From Candidatus Zhuqueibacterota bacterium (GTDB lineage Bacteria; Zhuqueibacterota; Zhuqueibacteria; Residuimicrobiales; Krinioviventaceae), in contig JAFGKD010000078.1 in the NCBI GenBank assembly GCA_016928775.1, positions 1-64,000 of the forward strand: a stretch of 64,000 nucleotides of DNA. The letters are read 5' to 3'. The notes under the pieces were generated by a model that saw only the letters and a list, made by a program, of their open reading frames with translations, was not told the DNA's origin and made no database searches. Shown here in pieces: positions 18,201 to 26,037 of the stretch. Both the position numbers and the translations under genes were made by a program. Position 1 is the stretch's first letter; each line of letters opens with the position of its first letter.

Positions 18201-20023
18201 GGGGCAGAAAAAAACTTTGCATGCGTGATGATGATATAGTTAGCGGCTACCTGGTTGCTTCGATAAAGACTTGGCTCATCTTGCTCAATTTTTAAGGGTT
18301 TGAGCTTGGCGTTCGTTGATACAGCGACAAATTCGGTTTCGGGGTAAAAAACGTCATTCTGGAAACTCATTTGCAGTGAGGTGTAATCCTGAAAATCCGT
18401 CACCTCTTCAACCAGCCCGCCGACTATTTTGCTTTGATGCAGCTTGTAAACATGGATATCCGGATCGACAAATCCGTCGATTCGAAACAAATAATTGCCC
18501 ACATCCTGATTGGGTGGAATTTTAAATTTGATAAAATCATCCTGCGCCCGATAGAGTCGAGGATACGAGACTTGAAACCAGTTGAGCAGAACATTATCAA
18601 CCTGCTGTGGATTGACGTTATTGACGACGCTGAGAATGTTCTCGCCATGGTGTAATTCTGCACCGCTGATAAAGCTGTCTTCTTCACTTTGCAGGTCAGC
18701 AATATCTTGCATATACCATTCGTGTGACGCGATAAATGAATTGTTCAGATAAATCGACACATTATGCGCGCTGCCAACAATAGTCGTTGAGCCGCTGAGC
18801 ATGGCTCGCGCCGTTGCGCTCAACGGGGACTGGGTATCAGGATGCCATAAATTAAACCTATAATCGACTTTTTTGCCAGCGATGATTCCACGATCATAAA
18901 ACCAGTGATCCCGCAATGTATCCAGTTCAACACTGCTCAGATGATCGTAATAGTTATTTTCCTCCACATGCACGGTTTCCAGATAGGAATAGGGTCGAAT
19001 GGTCTGACCGGGTCTGGTATCGGATATCTCTCCGCTTTCTTCAACCATCCACAACCCGCGGCTTTCCCAGGAGAGCCAGTATATATGATTTTCGCTATGC
19101 GGATCCTGGTACAAATCCGGCGCGTCATCCTGAAAAGTTTGCTTGTTCGCTGTGCCCCAAAATTCAAAATAATCATCAACATCAAATTGACCGTCACGCC
19201 AGCCATCGGCATAAATTGACACATCACGTCCATTGGATGTGAGTCGCAATTTTTTAAAATCGATCGCAAGCAAGGACACACCAGCCTCTGCCAGATCATG
19301 GCCGGTGATACGGTAAATGCCATCTTTATTAACAATTATTTTCCAGCGTTCCGGTTGATCCACAGCGTTTTTTGTCAAAGGCGATCGGCGAGATTTTTGG
19401 CTGGACACAGTCGAAATGACTGCAAGATTCTCGAGAAACTCGATCTCTTTGGCGGGAATGGGTTGTTGCCCTGCATCGGCTGGCGTGACTGAAACGTCAA
19501 AAACAATATTCGAATAGACGATCAATTCGTGCGATCTCTCATCATAGCGATAGGGGTACACGGCTGCGCGCAAAAGTTGATTCTGCTTAAAGTGCCCGAG
19601 ATAGTCAACTGTGACAAGTTCATCATGCAACTGCGGTTTGAAAAGTTGCCGGTCAGACTCAGATACCCGCGCCGAATCAACGCCGACTGGCATTTCCGAA
19701 TAGCGCAGTGGAGGAGGCATGGGTATTCGGTGTTCCTGGACCGAGAGGAGACGGACCGTGGCGCGGGGATTATTCATATTGAGAATAATCGGTTTGTAGG
19801 GCAGCATATAACCGTTGTGCTGCTGAAAGAGCGGCTCGGCACTGTTGATTTGTGAACGAATCGAATCGTTTTTGACAAGCTTATGAATGACCGGAGTATC
19901 TGTGATCACTTGAAGACGCAATCGTTCCGGTTGTTGTTCGATAATCCGAACGTCCTGCGCCAAACCCACTGCGTGTATCAATAAAGTAAAAACGATGTAG
20001 TACAGCTTTTTCAAGAGCATCAT
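15221..20023 (-). CDS. porU: Type IX secretion sortase PorU (C25 gingipain family) with own sorting domain
   Basis: About 1600 residues, larger than the roughly 1150 of Porphyromonas PorU. Starting at ATG 20023 (a TTG at 20053 is also open) a signal peptide ends GLA|QDVRI. A propeptide-like beta region spans about 30-230 and a jelly-roll-like region follows. The C25 caspase-fold catalytic domain is at about 600-990 (numbering from 20053). It has the catalytic His in ITFHGHGGG (near 827) and the Cys in SMTCYTG (near 861), and ends HLLGDPATRIRLP. A CARDB-like Ig domain lies near 1150-1255. The last hundred residues are a FlgD-like sorting domain with GNYPNPF. PorU removes sorting domains from secreted cargo and attaches cargo to the surface. 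It is coupled to porV. An alternative is that it is a C25-family cargo protease rather than the sortase; linkage to porV and sprA favours the sortase. Confidence 0.85.
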   Translation of the reverse strand: MMLLKKLYYIVFTLLIHAVGLAQDVRIIEQQPERLRLQVITDTPVIHKLVKNDSIRSQINSAEPLFQQHNGYMLPYKPIILNMNNPRATVRLLSVQEHRIPMPPPLRYSEMPVGVDSARVSESDRQLFKPQLHDELVTVDYLGHFKQNQLLRAAVYPYRYDERSHELIVYSNIVFDVSVTPADAGQQPIPAKEIEFLENLAVISTVSSQKSRRSPLTKNAVDQPERWKIIVNKDGIYRITGHDLAEAGVSLLAIDFKKLRLTSNGRDVSIYADGWRDGQFDVDDYFEFWGTANKQTFQDDAPDLYQDPHSENHIYWLSWESRGLWMVEESGEISDTRPGQTIRPYSYLETVHVEENNYYDHLSSVELDTLRDHWFYDRGIIAGKKVDYRFNLWHPDTQSPLSATARAMLSGSTTIVGSAHNVSIYLNNSFIASHEWYMQDIADLQSEEDSFISGAELHHGENILSVVNNVNPQQVDNVLLNWFQVSYPRLYRAQDDFIKFKIPPNQDVGNYLFRIDGFVDPDIHVYKLHQSKIVGGLVEEVTDFQDYTSLQMSFQNDVFYPETEFVAVSTNAKLKPLKIEQDEPSLYRSNQVAANYIIITHAKFFSAPAFDQLIQLRQSQGYQVLKVNVQDIYDEFSHGHVSSYAIRDFIKWAYEQWPEPRLQHVFLVGDGCYTQTSATGDTLDYIPVHMRQTMSYGSAASDFWYSLISGNDEIPDINIGRLPIQSVEELDIMISKIVNYETSAPGGDWPNRFLIIGGNGATFRSQGIALSKIIPPQFETRLLFSLKDKSLDNDPYFGSTSDLLDYIDLGCSFITFHGHGGGAIWADNNLLRLEDVSRFYTQGKLPFILSMTCYTGAFEDPNREQSLADALLFTEGDGAIAMLGASGVGWEWNDYFLQTEIVKQFKSNTGSTLGDMITAGKIAYLAHYKTSQAISQVNQYHLLGDPATRIRLPERQVTLHVDNPILLKGESVNASTVLGFQQGFGSFSVEDSVKKTVSQNPVTFSNGTASATLEIDENFAGESGLVRFYGSDDFGNNRSHGSIAISLKGAVFDSAYVSPTPDDSLYFFTHIRSRSPLQHVWCLTLNDSLTLSPVGNDWYKTTRAVKVAWTGFQFSYYFYALDENGNVHASPLYKHYINFDVDVAIDQQDIVFTGRDLVYLEATIHNTNSNDVTRMPVCYEYKNQDESWQIIGHDTVDIDAFASIKSSYHYAPAPGPLTLRITLDPDSTMREKNRDNNVLVKTLSPSIFQCTSTGFLLNGHKTTSLRFDDRMSLELPIGALAANSAILIDTLEEVKIIQQPAYTYIAGTPAYNVQLLAPTADLDKAATFILSINADSISNDSTVTASHLFRFSRQTKKWIKCDTQKEPDKLYAELPDIGPVALLNAVDLTPPQVSIAIDGQPYVPGKWASREPRIGIRLQDANGVDISTDHLEIIMNGKTVDETELALPDSIIDGNQILISYNPQLLPGDQLLSVRAADCNRNYSERFEFMFRVANQFDIHMLGNYPNPFEQETRFIYIFTSPVDDMSLKLFTASGRLIRQFDSSSVFDDPNPLSADYHEIYWDGTDAEGFEVANGVYFYRLAARSDNTTKTVTGKIAKIQ

Positions 20024-20229
20024 GCGTTGCTTCGTAACCGACCTGCGCCTCAAAGTGAATGTCTTTATAAAGTATGAAAGGTTATTTTTTTATAGCTAAT
20101 GATAGTCAAATTTTGCAGGAGTGCGCAAAATCTTTTTCACCGGTGATGATCCATGACTTGAAAATCTCGCGGATTGAAGAAAAAGCCAAATTAGCCTTCA
20201 GCGGAGCATGGTTATGCCTTTTTTAACAA

Positions 20230-20261
20230 CCCTTGACAGCAGAATATTGTGCTGTCAAGGG
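20230..20261 (-). terminator. Perfect 12-bp hairpin between the cargo gene and porU
   Basis: CCCTTGACAGCA (20230-20241) and TGCTGTCAAGGG (20250-20261) are exact reverse complements around an 8-base AT-rich loop. It lies 15 bases past the stop of the minus-strand cargo gene (20276). On that strand it is followed by TTGTTAAAAAAGG, so the T-tract is poor. It may be a terminator, an attenuator or a 3'-end stabiliser separating the cargo gene from porU-porV. Confidence 0.6.
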
Positions 20262-20275
20262 CATTAGTTGATGGG

Positions 20276-23200
20276 CTACTTTATCATGAGCATTTTAATT
20301 GATTGTTCAAATTCACCGGCGCTCACCCTGGCAATATAGAGCCCTGCGCTGACCGGCGTGCCCAATGCATCTCGGCCATCCCAGGTGATATGAAAACGGC
20401 CCGCATCATATGACTGATCTGCCAGCCGCTTCACCTGCCGACCCAGCATATCAAACACAATGATTTGAATATCTTGTCGAGTTGAAAGTGAAAAAGTGAT
20501 CGTTGTGGACGGATTGAACGGATTCGGATAATTTTGCTCAACCTGAAAATCACTCACCATAGCCGGCTCTGTCTCAACATCAGTGATCAGATTGTTGAGG
20601 TCTCCCGGGGCCAGGACAAAATCGACTGTTTTTGATCCGCCATCCTCGACTTGAACCATTGTCGCATTTGTTGGTACGGATTCATAAAAAGGCAGAGGCA
20701 AATAAATCGGCAAAAGGGCTTCATCTTCCTGCGGGGGAAGACCGTATGCGCTGGCCTGGAAAAGGAGCTCATCCAGGTCAACGGTTATGGTTGCCGGTAC
20801 ATTTATATGCCATACATCTTTGTAAAGACCGAGATCGAGGCTGAAACCCGGTAACGTGCCGCCAAATAAAAAGCCTAAAAGGTCAAAATTATCAAAGATT
20901 CCGGCCAAAGCCAGCACGTCATCGACGAGAGGAAGCACATTAAATATTGCTACAGTTCGTACATAATAACTACCCGCTCTCAGCCCGGTGATAGAATACG
21001 TTCCATTCGTGCTTGTCTGTTGCCCGGTCGCGGGATCATAATCGGTTAAATCGTAACCGACGAGATGTCCGCTCATATCGTAAACGCCGATAAAAATGCT
21101 CGAAAGCGGCTGACCGTTGACACTGTCTTTCACTGTACCGGTGATAGTCCCTTGCGCTTTTTCCAGCTCGATAATATGATCAGCTGTTGTCTCACCAAAA
21201 TTTAGTGACACAACAGCATTAGTGGCATCAGCGAACCAATCGCCACCGCCGAGATAGGTTGTGGCATACTCGGACGGCTGCGGCACGGTCGCGACTTTGT
21301 AATTGCCGGGTAACAGCCGATTGACTTTGTAGCCGCCATTAAATTGCACAAAATCATAGCTGGCAACGGTTCCCGACTCGGCGTCAAAAACGACCACCGG
21401 CATACCGCTCATTTTATCATCGCCCGCCCTCTGTATACCTGGGCCAGGCAAAAGATCAATATAGCCCTGTATCGTAGCGCCTTTTTCCAGCATAAAATTG
21501 ATACCGGTGACAAATTCAGTATTCAGGTTTACGACTGACGCGTCATAAAAGCTTCTTTGGTTCGTATAATATTCGGTCAAATAGTCATCATCACCCATGA
21601 AACCGGTGAGCGCCACGACCTTGTATTGTCCCTGGGGGAGCGGTCCAATCGAGTAGGAACCGAGACTGTCAATCGCGCCAAACGGGAAAACCGGATATCC
21701 CGAAGTGTCTTCCAACGCCGCAATGAGGGCCTTGGTCACTGGCGACTGGTTGTCGGCAGCTTTGATTGTGCCCGTAATATAGTGCGGTTTACCCAGCATC
21801 AGGTCAACAACGAACGTCTCCTCCATTTCGAAAACGAGCGGCTCCACCTCCAGAATACGAAACAAATTGGTTTCCCCGCCATAAAACTGGTCGACTACCT
21901 TTCCTTTGTGTTTTCCATCTCTGATAATTGAACTATCCGCCAGATTGATTGTAAAATCCGAAAGCGTGCGTAGCAGGTATTCTCCTGTTCGAAGCCCTGG
22001 CAATTCATAATTCCCGTCGGCATCTGTGGAAAAAACATGCAGCTCCAAACGGGAGAGAAACGGGCCATGCTCCGAGCTCAAAACATCCGCATTCAGCACA
22101 ACCAGGGTGAGCGAGTCCAGGCTGGCACCGGAAAAATCTGTTACTCTGCCCTTGAGTATTGCACCTGTTGCAAGCGTAATGTTAATGTTTTCGGTGATTT
22201 GTCCGGCGGTAACCGAAACCGGTTTTGCATTTGCCAACTCAGGGGTGCCGGCTGCGCCGTCATAAAACGCACCACGCGCATTTACCAGTCCTGGTGCCCA
22301 GTCCTGTATTTGTGAGGCTAAAAAATCGTTGGCAAAAACAAAATACTGTCCAGCCGGTAAATCGGGAATCGTAAAGTCTGATCCGAGAGTTAAACCGAGC
22401 TGCACAAAAGAGGTATCCCTCACATCGAACGCAGCGACAATGACCAATCCCGGAGGATTCACTGTGCCAGTGATTTCACCAGTTGGTGGCTGGGAACTTT
22501 TTTTCAGCTTAAAGTTAACGACAGGCGAAGCACCAAAGTCAGTGATTTCAATAACGCTGGCATTAATCCATTCAGCTTGATCGAGATGCCAGGCTGGCTC
22601 ATAGCCTTCAACCGTGGCCTGAATTTTGAATTGTCCGATTGCCGGCAAAACCAGCGTATAAGTGCCGGAAAATGTCTCAACCGAGCGCTCATAGACCGGT
22701 AGCTCCGAGCTGGCTGTCGTGACGACCAAATCAGCAATCAAGCCATCCTCGATGGGTGTGCCGCTATCATCCGTTATTGAGCCGGTTATCGTGACGCCGG
22801 GATTGAGGTTAAAATCAATGCCGCTCACGATAGCCTGAGGGACGAACACCTTTTCAGCCTGCCGCCAGGCTGCCATGGACCCCAGCGCCGCCGGCACATT
22901 TTTATAGATTTGATCAACATAAATTTCGCTGCGGCTGACAACGTAAAACGAATCACTTGGCAGGCCGGTTATCGTGTAATCCCCGGTTTCCCTAGAAACA
23001 CCCGCCAGGCCGGCAAAATAGCCGTGACGATCAAAGGCAAAAACGTTCACATCGTCTTGCGGGGGGATACCGTTGACCATAACACGGCCGGATATGCCAC
23101 CATCTTGCTGATCACTGGATCGCCGTTTTTCCGCCTGAATGGCATTGAGCTTTTGCTGTATTGCTTCTGTGTGCCCTGCACGATCAAGGGTTTTGAAGAA

Positions 23201-23476
23201 TTGCGGCACGATTTGGTGAGGTGTCAAATGCGGAGTCACTTGTTGAGACATCTTGTGATAGAGAAGCTGTCTCTCGGCAGCTTTTTGCACAGCGCCATTA
23301 AAATCTTGATTGAAACGGGTGAGGGCTGGACCGATATCTGTAACTTGTCGAGGATTCTCGGCGATTTTAAATTGGTTTGCAATCAATTTTCCCGATGATA
23401 AAATGTGCTGATGAGCGAAAACTGAAGCAACAACTAACACGCTGACCAAAATAGTCATGTTGACTTTACTTTTCAT
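20276..23476 (-). CDS. Secreted multi-domain carboxypeptidase-regulatory-like protein, type IX cargo
   Basis: A 1066-residue exported protein. The start MKSKVNMTILVSVLVVASVFA is a signal peptide. After an alpha-helical, Gln-rich region (about 30-120) come repeated beta-sandwich units of the carboxypeptidase-regulatory/SdrB-like kind. They are recognised by recurring patterns such as GxVxVNGIPPxxDVNVFAF, YTITGLPSDSFYV, YELPGLRTGEYLL and YSITGLRAGSYYVRT, at least six times. The C-terminus (about 975-1066) is a type IX sorting domain: QNYPNPFNPSTTITF, a GRQVKRL strand, WDGRDALGTPVSAGLY and the final SIKMLMIK. AGGAGAAG precedes the ATG. No catalytic motif was seen; an adhesin or surface-scaffold role is likely. 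It lies between porU and the sprA operon and is flanked by a 3' hairpin. Confidence 0.82.
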   Translation of the reverse strand: MKSKVNMTILVSVLVVASVFAHQHILSSGKLIANQFKIAENPRQVTDIGPALTRFNQDFNGAVQKAAERQLLYHKMSQQVTPHLTPHQIVPQFFKTLDRAGHTEAIQQKLNAIQAEKRRSSDQQDGGISGRVMVNGIPPQDDVNVFAFDRHGYFAGLAGVSRETGDYTITGLPSDSFYVVSRSEIYVDQIYKNVPAALGSMAAWRQAEKVFVPQAIVSGIDFNLNPGVTITGSITDDSGTPIEDGLIADLVVTTASSELPVYERSVETFSGTYTLVLPAIGQFKIQATVEGYEPAWHLDQAEWINASVIEITDFGASPVVNFKLKKSSQPPTGEITGTVNPPGLVIVAAFDVRDTSFVQLGLTLGSDFTIPDLPAGQYFVFANDFLASQIQDWAPGLVNARGAFYDGAAGTPELANAKPVSVTAGQITENINITLATGAILKGRVTDFSGASLDSLTLVVLNADVLSSEHGPFLSRLELHVFSTDADGNYELPGLRTGEYLLRTLSDFTINLADSSIIRDGKHKGKVVDQFYGGETNLFRILEVEPLVFEMEETFVVDLMLGKPHYITGTIKAADNQSPVTKALIAALEDTSGYPVFPFGAIDSLGSYSIGPLPQGQYKVVALTGFMGDDDYLTEYYTNQRSFYDASVVNLNTEFVTGINFMLEKGATIQGYIDLLPGPGIQRAGDDKMSGMPVVVFDAESGTVASYDFVQFNGGYKVNRLLPGNYKVATVPQPSEYATTYLGGGDWFADATNAVVSLNFGETTADHIIELEKAQGTITGTVKDSVNGQPLSSIFIGVYDMSGHLVGYDLTDYDPATGQQTSTNGTYSITGLRAGSYYVRTVAIFNVLPLVDDVLALAGIFDNFDLLGFLFGGTLPGFSLDLGLYKDVWHINVPATITVDLDELLFQASAYGLPPQEDEALLPIYLPLPFYESVPTNATMVQVEDGGSKTVDFVLAPGDLNNLITDVETEPAMVSDFQVEQNYPNPFNPSTTITFSLSTRQDIQIIVFDMLGRQVKRLADQSYDAGRFHITWDGRDALGTPVSAGLYIARVSAGEFEQSIKMLMIK

Positions 23477-23579
23477 AGCACTTCTCCTGTTGATGAATCA
23501 TGGAAAGATATTTGAAAGATAACTCTTTGCCCATACCTTTTATTTCAGTTGATTTGCTACATCCTGAGCGGGCGGCAGG

Positions 23580-24221
23580 TCATGGAACAAACTCGATTAT
23601 CCCGGACTCGGTGATGATAAAATCTTTGGTTTTATATGCATATTCTTTATCCCCAAAGCCAAGCAGATTGACGAGCACGCTGACAAAACCGCTCTTCTTT
23701 TTCGCCGATGTGTCTTGATCCTTTTTTTCTCCGGCAAATATATCGCTGATGGCATTGTAGCTTTCCGCGGAAATCAACTGAAAATTCACAGAAATACTCA
23801 CGTGATACTTTTTGCCGCGTTCAAGATCGCTTGTCTTGGCGAGAGGAAAATTTTCAATAAAAGCACATTTTTGCTTGACCGTTTCAATATGGGGGGTCAA
23901 GCGATTTTCATCCTCTGTCTCGAGTCTATACTTTTTTTCCCAATTATCCCAAAATACCTTGATTCGATATTCCTTCTGTTTTTCACGCGGATTTATAAAA
24001 CTTTTCTGCTGCCACAGTTGCATCGTATGTACGACTTCAGATTTGATACCGCGTTGTAATGCTTCAATATTTTTTTCATCAAGAAAGTCGACGATATGGT
24101 AGGATACACACAACATGTCATCCACGATTTTTAGCTCATCAAATTCGACATGTTGCGCCGGGAAAAGCAAAGATGAGAGAAGGAACACAACCAGAAAAAT
24201 TTTACACAGCGATGTTTTCAT
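23580..24221 (-). CDS. Exported DUF4390-like protein
   Basis: About 213 residues with a signal peptide (KIFLVVFLLSSLLFPA|Q). The mature part resembles DUF4390 proteins: a start of alternating strands (VEFDELKIVDDMLCVSYHI) and then a helix EALQRGIKSEVVHTMQLW. Next come a strand set with WDNWEKKYRLE and a C-terminal stretch (FVSVLVNLLGFGDKEYAYKTKDFII). Similarity is judged by eye and is moderate. Function of DUF4390 is unknown; in other bacteria it sits next to a two-component kinase. Here it is the last gene of the sprA-QC-prmA unit, 34 bases after prmA, which suggests an envelope role. ATG 24221 is chosen; a TTG three codons earlier is equally open. Confidence 0.6.
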   Translation of the reverse strand: MKTSLCKIFLVVFLLSSLLFPAQHVEFDELKIVDDMLCVSYHIVDFLDEKNIEALQRGIKSEVVHTMQLWQQKSFINPREKQKEYRIKVFWDNWEKKYRLETEDENRLTPHIETVKQKCAFIENFPLAKTSDLERGKKYHVSISVNFQLISAESYNAISDIFAGEKKDQDTSAKKKSGFVSVLVNLLGFGDKEYAYKTKDFIITESGIIEFVP

Positions 24222-24255
24222 TTTTTTCAACTTGTTGCGTTATGCCATACGCAAT

Positions 24256-25119
24256 TTATTTCTTTCTGGTTTCAAAGGCAAGCCATTCTTGCTCGTGCAG
24301 GAGAAAATTGACAGACAGCTCATTTTTACGGCATGCTTGCCGAATCATTTGTTCTTCGCTCTCCAATAAACCGGAGAGCAGGCACACACCATCGGAGACC
24401 AGCAGAGCGGATATCTGCGGCAGCATACGAATAATGGGCAAACGATTCACATTTGCAGCGACCATGTCAAAGTAACGCTGGCGAATCGCATCAAGTGTGC
24501 CGGCGTAAACAAAAAAATGATCTGCAACGCCGTTCTTGCGGGCATTCTGCTGGGCGGTCTGCGAAGCAATGGGATCGATATCAAACGCATAAGCATAACT
24601 GGCGCCCAATTTTAAAGCAGCAATTGCCAGAACACCGGTGCCCGTCCCGATATCGAGCAGCGTGTCATGCGGATGAATATTCTTTTCTATCAGCCGAAGA
24701 GTCAGTTTCGTTGTGGCGTGCTCACCGGAGCCAAAAGCCATCTCCGGATCAATCTCGAGCACGACTGGTGGATAGCCCTCGGCTAAATGTATCCAGCTGG
24801 GCTTGATGAGAATATTCTCCGTAACACGAATCGGCTGTACCGATCTCCTCCACTCGGCATTCCAATCCCGCTGCGGAACCATTTCGGTTGATATAGAGCT
24901 ATTGATATCTCTGCCAAGTACGGCTTGCAGCGAACGAATATATTTATGCAAAGAAACAAGAACAGTTTCTTCACCTGAGCCGTTATCGAAATAGACCTCG
25001 AGCTCATTTTCTTTTTCGATGATGCCACGTGCACCATTCTCGAATAAAAAATTGCTGACTGATTCGCGGATATCCGAATTCAGTTGAATACAAATTTTCA
25101 GGTAATGCTTTGGTCTCAA
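24256..25119 (-). CDS. prmA: Ribosomal protein L11 methyltransferase
   Basis: A 287-residue class I SAM-dependent methyltransferase that trimethylates ribosomal protein L11. The N-terminal substrate-binding domain covers about 1-95. The PrmA-specific linker EMAFGSGEHATT (about 128-139) precedes SAM motif I LLDIGTGTGVLA (154-165) and the acidic FDIDP loop. The post-motif segment is ANVNRLP where many PrmA proteins have NILxxP. The start codon is a TTG. Length is typical. It ends 25-35 bases before the DUF4390-like gene and begins 17 bases after the cyclase-like gene, so this housekeeping enzyme is embedded in the sprA transcription unit. Confidence 0.92.
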   Translation of the reverse strand: MRPKHYLKICIQLNSDIRESVSNFLFENGARGIIEKENELEVYFDNGSGEETVLVSLHKYIRSLQAVLGRDINSSISTEMVPQRDWNAEWRRSVQPIRVTENILIKPSWIHLAEGYPPVVLEIDPEMAFGSGEHATTKLTLRLIEKNIHPHDTLLDIGTGTGVLAIAALKLGASYAYAFDIDPIASQTAQQNARKNGVADHFFVYAGTLDAIRQRYFDMVAANVNRLPIIRMLPQISALLVSDGVCLLSGLLESEEQMIRQACRKNELSVNFLLHEQEWLAFETRKK

Positions 25120-25136
25120 TTTCGCCCGGGAGAAAA

Positions 25137-26027
25137 CTAATCCTCATACACAACGGCGGCCACAACTCGGCCCACTGCTTCCAGACTTGCCGGACTACAT
25201 TTGTCCGGCGTGTCTTGAATTGTGTGCCAATATTTGTAATCAAAATCTATAATATCAGCCGCCTGAATACCTGCCTGGAGCAGCGGAACATGATCATCAT
25301 ACACTACATAGCTAACCTCGGGAATGAAGGCACTTATTCCAAGTTCTGCTGCTTTATCCCAGAGTTTATTCACCACCGGACGGGCATATCGAACTGAATA
25401 TCCTTCCTGGTATATATTCAAATTGTTATCCCCGATCATATCGACAAGTATGGCATATCGGGGATTGTAAGAATAGGCATATTCTCGTGCAAAGGCGGCT
25501 GATCCGAGAGCCCAGGTTTGATTTTGATTGTGGCTGCCAGCGTCTTCTGCGTCAAAAAAGACAATATCAATGCCTGGCCGGGGCGGATTTTGTGCAAAAA
25601 GTTCAGCAAGATGCAAGAGTACGGCAACACCGGAGGCACCGTCATTTGCGCCGAGAACAGGCTTTTGATGGTTTGCCGGATCAGGGTCTTCATCCGCCCA
25701 CGGGCGCGTATCCCAATGGGCGCATAACAACAAACGGTCTCGCTTGCCCGGCTGAAATCGCCCGATGATATTGTAGCCGGTGGCTACTTGGGATGGTGAG
25801 CCATAGGTATACATAAAGGCTTGGGTTGTCACCTCATCGGCATGCTTTGTGATTTCAGCGATCAAATACTCTCGGCATAAACGATGTCCCTCGGATCCCG
25901 GTGTGCGTGGCCCAAAATCGCACTGAGCCACCAGAAAAGCCATCGCTCTGTTGCCGTCAAAAACCGGTTCACTTTTGCAGGCGATGGCGCAAGCCAAAAT
26001 CATAAAAAATAATTGAGCTCTTTTCAT
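25137..26027 (-). CDS. Glutaminyl-peptide cyclotransferase-like M28 lipoprotein
   Basis: A 296-residue zinc-dependent M28-fold protein. The true start is ATG 26027; upstream in-frame sequence belongs to sprA. The N-terminus is a lipoprotein-like signal with Cys13 and Cys17. Metal and active-site positions match glutaminyl cyclases: D129 in LGANDGASG and E161/D162 in FFDAEDAG, with D196 in VDMIGD. Further on are D244-D245-H246 in VYDDHVPLL and W267-H268-T269 in KYWHTIQDT. The WHT and DDH-P-L patterns favour cyclase over M28 aminopeptidase, in which the equivalent is usually YHT. Such enzymes convert N-terminal Gln of exported proteins to pyroglutamate. It lies 10 bases after sprA. Many exported proteins in this window are predicted to have Gln at position +1, so the enzyme has obvious local substrates. 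Confidence 0.82.
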   Translation of the reverse strand: MKRAQLFFMILACAIACKSEPVFDGNRAMAFLVAQCDFGPRTPGSEGHRLCREYLIAEITKHADEVTTQAFMYTYGSPSQVATGYNIIGRFQPGKRDRLLLCAHWDTRPWADEDPDPANHQKPVLGANDGASGVAVLLHLAELFAQNPPRPGIDIVFFDAEDAGSHNQNQTWALGSAAFAREYAYSYNPRYAILVDMIGDNNLNIYQEGYSVRYARPVVNKLWDKAAELGISAFIPEVSYVVYDDHVPLLQAGIQAADIIDFDYKYWHTIQDTPDKCSPASLEAVGRVVAAVVYED

Positions 26028-26037
26028 GCCGGTTTTC

